Shown one piece after another: positions 58,500 through 64,000 of a stretch of 64,000 nt of DNA. Origin of the DNA: Desmodus rotundus. Taxonomy: Eukaryota > Chordata > Mammalia > Chiroptera > Phyllostomidae. Location: positions 82,115,161-82,179,160 of the forward strand of contig NC_071391.1 in assembly GCF_022682495.2 (NCBI RefSeq), written 5' to 3'. The translations under genes and the position numbers were made by a program. Below the pieces are notes generated by a model, which was not told the origin of the DNA, ran no database searches, and was given only the letters and a program-made list of their open reading frames with translations. The stretch's first letter is position 1; every line of letters begins with the position of its first letter.

Positions 58500-58512
58500 A
58501 AGTACTTATTTC

Positions 58513-59200
58513 CTAGCTCTAATCCTGAAAAGACTTAGAAGCAGTACCACCCCATTAACTAAAAAGCACCCAAGCACCTAGGTACCAATCCCAGTAAAAA
58601 GAACCGAGGCTTCCTGGAGAAATGACTGATTCCAGGTTTAAGGCAGGAAGTATTAAAGATAAGCACGAGACATTTTTATTATATTGGAAAGCAATAAAGG
58701 TACTGAATATTTCTGTGGTCATATTAAAAAACAAAAACATTGCAAAGGGGTTTCCACTGGTGAAAGATGGAAAATTTTGAGCATCAATAAAGTATAATAA
58801 CTGATTAAAACTGAATACGTAAGAATCCATGCACTCATTTTGATAGTTAAGAGAATCACACAAGAGGGAGAAAAAAGAAAACTAAATATAGGTGGAAAAA
58901 AGTCTTAAAAAAAACACATAAAATCCTAAAAGATCCCATTGGAGGTAGCCAGCGTACCAACCCCTTACTCTGAAAATTAGTTCTTAGGGAGGAAGATTTA
59001 AGCATTTATTCTTCCTCACCTGTTGTAGTTGTATTTCAGGATAACTAAATAGCCCTAACTGATGAAAAAAAGCTCTTTTTTATAGAAAAGTTTCATCTAA
59101 TGTGGCTGGAATAAAAAAATTAGAAAAATCACAATTTTGCAACACCTAGTGAAGTAATTGATTCAGGTATGACCACTAATGAATACTAAAGTCCGTCCTG
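58513..59200. other. Unassigned AT-rich sequence
   Basis: No gene or repeat family recognised with confidence. Confidence 0.35.
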
Positions 59201-59204
59201 TGAT

Positions 59205-59385
59205 TCTCACAGTGTGGCCCCTGTTCCAGCGTTTTAAGCATCACCTGGGTAACTTTTAAAAAATATATAAATTCACGCCCTTTCCAACACCTACTTATGT
59301 GTCAGAAATTCTGGAGGTAGGTCCCCGTAATCTGCTTTAACAAGCCCTCTAAAAGTTATGATGTATACTTGAGCTGTAGAATCAC
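59205..59385. mobile_element. MER5A-like hAT-Charlie relic
   Basis: 'gattctcacagtgtggcccc', 'agcatcacctgggtaac', 'tcagaaattctggaggtagg', 'aatctgctttaacaagccctc' and 'agctgtagaatcac' follow the MER5A consensus order. About 180 bp, terminal repeats decayed. Confidence 0.8.
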
Positions 59386-59819
59386 ATTAGGAGAAAGAGT
59401 GATGAGACTCTTTAATTGAAGGATAGGTCTATCATTCCTAGACTTCACTGACCAATCTTGGCATTCCTAAAGTGGGAGAACCAGATTTTACATTCTTCCT
59501 CATAGATGTGCCTGTGACATATTCTTGCCACCCTCCCCCCAAAAATTAAACCTGAATCTATTCTATTCTTTATACTTGAATTCCGATTAATCAGAAATAC
59601 AGGTGATAGAAGAATAAGTTAAATGATATTATGAGGAAGGAAAGAACAAATTTAGAGTTTAGGATGGCCAATCCAGTTTCTTCAACAAGTCGGTGGCACT
59701 GGAAAAGGAGTGGGGAGGAAAGGGGTAAGGAACTGTTCCAGAATAAAAGGATTCCAAAGACAAAATAATTAGGAAATGTACATCTTATTTGGGTCCTGAT
59801 TCCAATAGCCAACTAAGGA

Positions 59820-60130
59820 AATTTGAATTCAGACTGTGTATTAGATGAAATTAAGAAATTGTTGATTGTGTTAGGTGTGATAATAGTATTGTGGTTATGT
59901 AAGAAAATGTGTGTGTGTGTTTTTAGAGAGATGCATACAAAAGTAGGGTGAAACAAAATTATGCCAAGATTTTCTTCAGGTTACTACAGCAAAAAAAGGA
60001 ATTAAAAGGAAAAAAGGATAAATGATGCAGTATGGCAAAATGTTGAGAACTCCTGAATCTCAGGGATTCTATATACCATTTTCTCTACTTTCATATATAT
60101 TTGAGACTTTCATTAAAAAAAGAAAATTTA
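59820..60130 (+). repeat. Old L1-like 3' UTR
   Basis: 'tgataatagtattgtggttatgtaag', a GT run, 'tagagagatgcatac', 'tatggcaaaatgttgag' and a terminal 'ctttcattaaaaaaag' have the order of an old L1-type 3' end. Family uncertain. Confidence 0.45.
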
Positions 60131-60372
60131 AAATGGTCTGCAAAAATAATATGTTTATTAGGATATATTTATTTCTGTTCTAGCCTTTGTCACAGCATAT
60201 TGTAATTGCTTATTTGTGTATACCAGTATTTCTCAAACTTACCAGTATTGAAAGACCAATTTTTTAATTGTCCAATCTGTCACAGACCATGACTTTTGTA
60301 ATGTAATGTACAATGAAAACCAGTTACCAGAAAATCAAAAGGACATACAAAACATAACCTTAAAAGTTTTGT

Positions 60373-60563
60373 GCCCTGGCTGGGTGGCTCAGTTGAGTGG
60401 AGCATCATCCCATACACCAAAAGGCTGTGGGTTCGATCCCCAGTCGGGGCACATGTGTGAGGAAACCAGTCAATGTTTCTCTCTCACATTAGTGTTTCTC
60501 TCTCCCCTACCCCCTTCATCTCTCTCTAAAATAAATAAACATATCCTCAGGTGAGGATTAAAA
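60373..60563 (+). mobile_element. VES SINE 9
   Basis: 'gccctggctgggtggctcagt', 'gggttcgatccccagtc', CT tract and the diagnostic tail 'atatcctcaggtgaggatt'. Perfect 11-bp TSD 'aaaagttttgt' (60362-60372, 60564-60574). Confidence 0.93.
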
Positions 60564-60574
60564 AAAAGTTTTGT

Positions 60575-62370
60575 TATAAAATTCTACAAGCATAAAATTA
60601 CATTTTACTTAGCAGTCAGTAAAAATGCAAGCATAGGGAAAAACTTTGGAAATCATATTATTTCATCGAAAATACACACATAGTCAATTAGTGTAGAGAA
60701 GGGCTATGACACTCATAAGTTTCTCCTATAATAATTAAGAATTTAAAGTGAAAGATGAGTGTGCTTTTTGCATCCTAACTTGAGGTCCTTGTTTATTAAC
60801 TTGAGCTTGGATTGATAACCGTGCCCTTCACAGAGGATGATGTATACCTAAACCGATTTTATTTGTAGACAGGATTTTGCCTCAGTTACTTCTGTTGCTG
60901 ATTTCTCAGCAGATGATATAGTTTTGGAGGATGCCTACCCTGCAGAAATCCTAAAGAATGGGGAAGATAATAGATAAGCCGTAATACTCACTTAGATTTT
61001 TGCTTAAGGTGTGAAAATACCACTTCTTTAAATAGTTGGTCTCTCGATCTCTGGAATGCAAATGTCACCATTTTTCTCACACTGCGTGCTGTATATTTGT
61101 TGACATGTGACGACTGTGACTTTACATGGCAGTTTTAGTTTGGGATGCACCATGCCTTTGTTTTTCAGACAGTACCCTTCTTGCCAAACTTTAAAGCTTT
61201 TCTTTTCCCTTGACTGTGGTGGTACCTGTTTTTGACTGATTGCTTCAAACAAATACCAATTGCTATAGATTCATGTGTGCTTCCCAGGACTCATTTTGTA
61301 GGAGACAGTTTGGGTTCTTTGTCCGTATGTATTAACCTGATCTGATCACATCAGATCTGTTAGGTCTCTCTGTTTTGCCAAAATCTTAAAAATCTTTTCC
61401 ACTTATTCATACTGACTCAGCATTTTCAACAGGAAGAAATTTTGTCTGTCTGGGAAGCAAATCATTTGTCTATGAAATAACTGCCTAACTTAGTGATACA
61501 ATTTAAATAGCATGTGGTGTGAAATTGTAGGAAAAAGCCTCACTAGCCAAAAGAGATTCCTCCACCGAAAACATTGCATTCCCCCCATTAATTTATGTTT
61601 GCCCCAAAGGTCCAAAACTTCCTTATGGATTTCCCAGTTCATCCAGTATAGAAGGAGGTTCGGGTTTACTCTTATGAATAGGAAGCACACTGTCCACTTG
61701 CCAGTTTACTTAAATGTAGTTTGTACATTTTCACTGAAAAGTTTGCATATTTGTTCTTAAGTGATCCTTTTTCCCTTTCAGAATTATGAATGGCTACTGT
61801 AAAGGCAAAGGGAAGTGGCCTCTGTAAAGGCAAAGGGAAGATGTGATGAATTGATTATCTCTCAGTTTGTGATTATAGCAGATATAAAACAATATACTAA
61901 ATGTCCACTTAAATTAAAAGGCTATAACTTGTAGAATGTAACACTGCTATGCCACAATTTGATACTGCTGTTATGGAAAGGTTCATGATAACATCTATGA
62001 TAAAATCTTAAGTACTTAAGTATTTAAATACTCCACCTAAGATGTTCTGTACATAGTGGAAGCATTGTGGGGAGTTCAGAGGAAAGTGATATGATCCCTA
62101 TCCTCAGAAAGCTTTAATGAAGGCATCTTTTATTTTCTAAAGCAGATTGTGTTAGAACTAGGGCCATGTATGTATCCAGACAGGAACACATGCTGGGATA
62201 TTTATGATATGGATGTGAATAATTAAAGTGTGAGGCAGTATGTTATAAGTGTCAAGGAGTTCAGAGAAGAGATTTGAAGTGATTTCTATTCGAAGTGATG
62301 AGGGGCTGTTTAAGATCAAAGTGGCATTTGAGGAGGGTTTTGAAAGGGTGGTTAGGATTTCAGGAGGAGT
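60575..62370. other. Unassigned intronic sequence
   Basis: About 1.8 kb. 61795-61840 holds a short direct repeat ('gtaaaggcaaagggaag' twice). Around 62040-62370 purine-rich text may be a trace of the ancient repeat. A 'cccctttcag'-like acceptor at 61772-61781 is not followed by a SIK2 peptide. Confidence 0.4.
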
Positions 62371-62516
62371 CTTATAAAGAAGCAGCTTGATGTAGTAAAA
62401 AAATTTTCAAAGCTACTAATTCTACATCAGCCATTCACTTACTAAATAAATGAATTCTGCCAGATTACTTACTTCCTCTGATCATCAGTTTCCTCAAATA
62501 TAAAATAGGAATTAGA

Positions 62517-62665
62517 GGGGAGCTTTAAGTGGGTGGAGGGATAGAGCAAAAAAGAGAGAGAACTCGTGGACAGGGACAACCTTGTGGTGTGGGGGAAGGA
62601 GGATGGGTGGAGGTGGAGGACTATATGGGAATAAATAGTAATGGAAAAATACAGTAAAAAAATAA
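62517..62665 (+). mobile_element. Poly(A)-tailed L1-like 3' end
   Basis: 'gagagaactcgtggacaggg', 'tgtggtgtgggggaagg', 'ggaggactatatgggaataaatag' and 'aaatacagtaaaaaaat' resemble a LINE 3' UTR with its tail. It lies between the left MIR half and VES 10. Subfamily uncertain. Confidence 0.5.
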
Positions 62666-62671
62666 CGTATA

Positions 62672-62899
62672 GCCCTGGCTGGTGTGGCTCAGTGGATTGA
62701 ATGCTGGTCTGCGAACCAAAGGGTCACCGGTTCAATTCCTAGTCAGGACACATGCCTGGGTTGCAGGCCAGGTCCCTGGTGGGGGGTGCATGAGAGGCAA
62801 CCACACATTGATGTTTATTTCCCTTTCTCCCTCCCTTCCCTTCCCTAGAAATAAATGAAGGAAATCTTTAAAATAATATACAATAAAAATAAATAAATA
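62672..62899 (+). mobile_element. VES SINE 10
   Basis: 'gccctggctggtgtggctcag', A box region intact, B box 'ccggttcaattcctag', 'catgcctgggttgcagg', tail of AAAT repeats to 62903. It appears to sit in the tail of the L1-like piece just upstream. Confidence 0.92.
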
Positions 62900-63010
62900 A
62901 ATAATGGGAATTAGACTAATAGTTATAGAGGCGTTTTTAGGAAGATTGAGTCAGATACCATAATATGAACATGCTTTATAAACTGTAAAGGGCTGTACAT
63001 ACTTCAGTAA

Positions 63011-63466
63011 ACTTTATAGTAGATTCGAGGATGACATGAGCCAAAGGCATGGAATATGAAAACTAGTAAAACCTCATAGCCTGGAGCAGAAAATGTGTGA
63101 AGGTGACTGTGATTATAGATTCACCTGTACACTTCCTTACTTGGGAAAATAATTAAATAGAAAAGCTGTCATGATTTACTTTGCCCTTTCCCTCAAAAGA
63201 TCATTTCAAAGGCCTTATGATCTTCAGGTGAAACTTGTATGAGTTGAATATTTAGTTTTATTAAATTTATATAAACATGCAGAATTAATTTTCAGGTAAA
63301 CTGATTTAATAGAGATTATAACATTGCACAAAGGTAGCTAAAGTATCTTGCAAAGTATATATATGTTTTGAGAACATTGTCTATCATAAGGGTGCTTGGT
63401 TTCGAGAACAAGTCTCCATATTCTTGGGTAGATCTTCATTACTCCATTGAATAAAAGAACAGAGTG
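63011..63466. other. Unassigned AT-rich sequence
   Basis: No gene or repeat family recognised. Confidence 0.35.
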
Positions 63467-64000
63467 TGGACTTCCAGCCAAGATGGAGGCATAGGGAGAT
63501 ACACTTTGCCTTCTCACACAACCAAAAAAGGATAACAACAAATTTTTTAAAAATAAATAAATAAATAACCAGAACTGCCAGAAAATCGAACTGTATGAAA
63601 ATCCAACAACCAAGGAGTTAAAGAAGAAACATTCATCCAGACCCGTAGGAAGGGCAGAGATGGGCAGCCACAGTGCAGAAGACTTGCGGCAAGGCGGTGG
63701 CTAGTGGAGTGGGTGGTCCCACATTTGTTTGCTGATAAACTGGAAGGAACTATGGGGTAGTGAGAAAGATCGTGCAGCCCAGGGTTCCAGCTTGGGGGAA
63801 ATAAAGCCTCAAAACCTGTGACTGAAAAAAACTGTGAGGGTTGAGGTGCCAGGAGAAACTCCCAGCCTCATAGGAGAGTTCCTTGGAGAGACCCACAGGG
63901 TCATAGAACATACACAAACCCACCCACCTGGGTATCTGCTCCAAAAGGGCCCAATTTGCTTGTGGGAAGCAGGGAAAAAGCCAGCTGAGAGCAGAGCAAG
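63467..64000 (+). mobile_element. HAL1 copy E, 5' UTR, runs off the window
   Basis: Starts near 'gacttccagccaagatggagg' (63472), with the YY1-type core 'ccaagatgg'. It continues collinear with the 5' UTR of copy D: 'ccagaactgccagaaaatcg', 'cattcatccagacccgtagg', 'cccagggttccagcttggggg' and 'gagacccacaggg'. Compared with D it has an extra A-rich block (63526-63568). ORF1 would begin beyond the edge. Confidence 0.85.

Larger units (their letters stand above)
62370..63010 (+). repeat. MIR SINE, sense, split by L1-like tail and VES
   Basis: 62370-62516 holds 'ctcatcagtttcctcaaatataaaatagg' (MIR centre); 62906-63010 continues 'gggaattagactaatag', 'tttataaactgtaaagggctg' (MIR 3' part). The joint is a 10-bp TSD 'aggaattaga'/'gggaattaga' (62507-62516, 62906-62915). 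Confidence 0.7.
2059..64000 (+). other. SIK2: SIK2 downstream intron, about 62 kb in window
   Basis: Everything after the exon reads as one long intron. The next SIK2 exon should begin with the codon completing Asp and continue YLANHGRLNE-like residues into the HRDLK catalytic loop. I scanned the + strand for it by eye and did not find it, so the intron probably continues beyond the window. It is filled with the transposable elements listed separately. The assignment as one intron is inferred from the exon and its orientation. Confidence 0.6.

Noticed and set aside
61770..61860. SIK2 exon after a 'ccctttcag' acceptor
   Set aside because: The following sequence (NYEWLL-like, then stops) does not match SIK2, and it is a short direct repeat.
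10381..62899. tRNA genes suggested by A and B boxes
   Set aside because: All such boxes are in VES SINE heads with A-rich tails and TSDs; none folds as an intact tRNA with a proper anticodon arm.

Overview
This is a 64 kb piece of a bat nuclear genome, almost entirely intronic. Ten copies of a tRNA-derived SINE with the VES body (left arm with a degenerate tRNA A box and B box, 'gtggctcagtgg' and 'ggttcaattcc', A-rich tail) point to a yangochiropteran bat. The family cannot be fixed from this window. Rhinolophid-type bats carry a different tRNA SINE, and no Helitron of the vespertilionid kind was seen. Base composition, ancient MIR/L2/MER5 relics, L1 and half-L1 (HAL1) retrotransposons, mariner and hAT copies all fit a placental mammal. 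None of the long open frames looks like a bacterial or viral gene.

The only host protein-coding exon I can support is a 64-nt exon at 1995-2058 on the + strand. Its 21 codons match the kinase-domain segment VMETK.MLYLVTEYAKNGEIF of salt-inducible kinase 2 (SIK2), with an AG acceptor and a GTAAGT donor. The rest of the window therefore reads as the flanking introns of SIK2 in the sense direction: the end of one intron (1-1994) and about 62 kb of the next. I found no further SIK2 exon.

Layout. 1-5.1 kb: end of the upstream intron, the exon, then old antisense L1/HAL1. 5.3-12.3 kb: an unnamed ancient dispersed repeat, MIR, L2, two VES SINEs, a fold-back MITE. 12.6-14.9 kb: LINE-like sequence ending in an antisense old HAL1. 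15.5-21.3 kb: hAT MITE, second fold-back MITE, an old antisense L1 split first by a mariner and then by a younger HAL1. 22-24.2 kb: a second HAL1 with an internal deletion and a target-site duplication (TSD). 24.85-25.4 kb: a deleted mariner; 25.8-26.3 kb: hAT MITE next to a VES. 28.2-28.7 kb: antisense solo LTR; 28.9-29.4 kb: an L1 3' end carrying what looks like a 3' transduction. 35-42 kb: VES, old L1/HAL1 ORF1 relic, L1 3' end. 42.3-44.3 kb: third HAL1. 44.6-45.6 kb: 5'-truncated L1 with a perfect 19-bp TSD. 46.5-47.25 kb: old antisense L1. 50.65-52.54 kb: full-length sense HAL1 with a perfect 16-bp TSD and a nearly open ORF1. 53-63 kb: L2, MIR, MER5A-like and four VES copies. 63.47 kb to the edge: start of a fifth HAL1.

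The elements form one retrotransposition economy. L1 supplies reverse transcriptase, HAL1 keeps only ORF1 plus L1-like 5' and 3' ends, and VES is a small parasite of the same machinery. DNA transposons are present only as short non-autonomous relics. The most informative items are the HAL1 series and the candidate L1 3' transduction. I found no CRISPR array, operon, complete viral genome or functional structural RNA gene.
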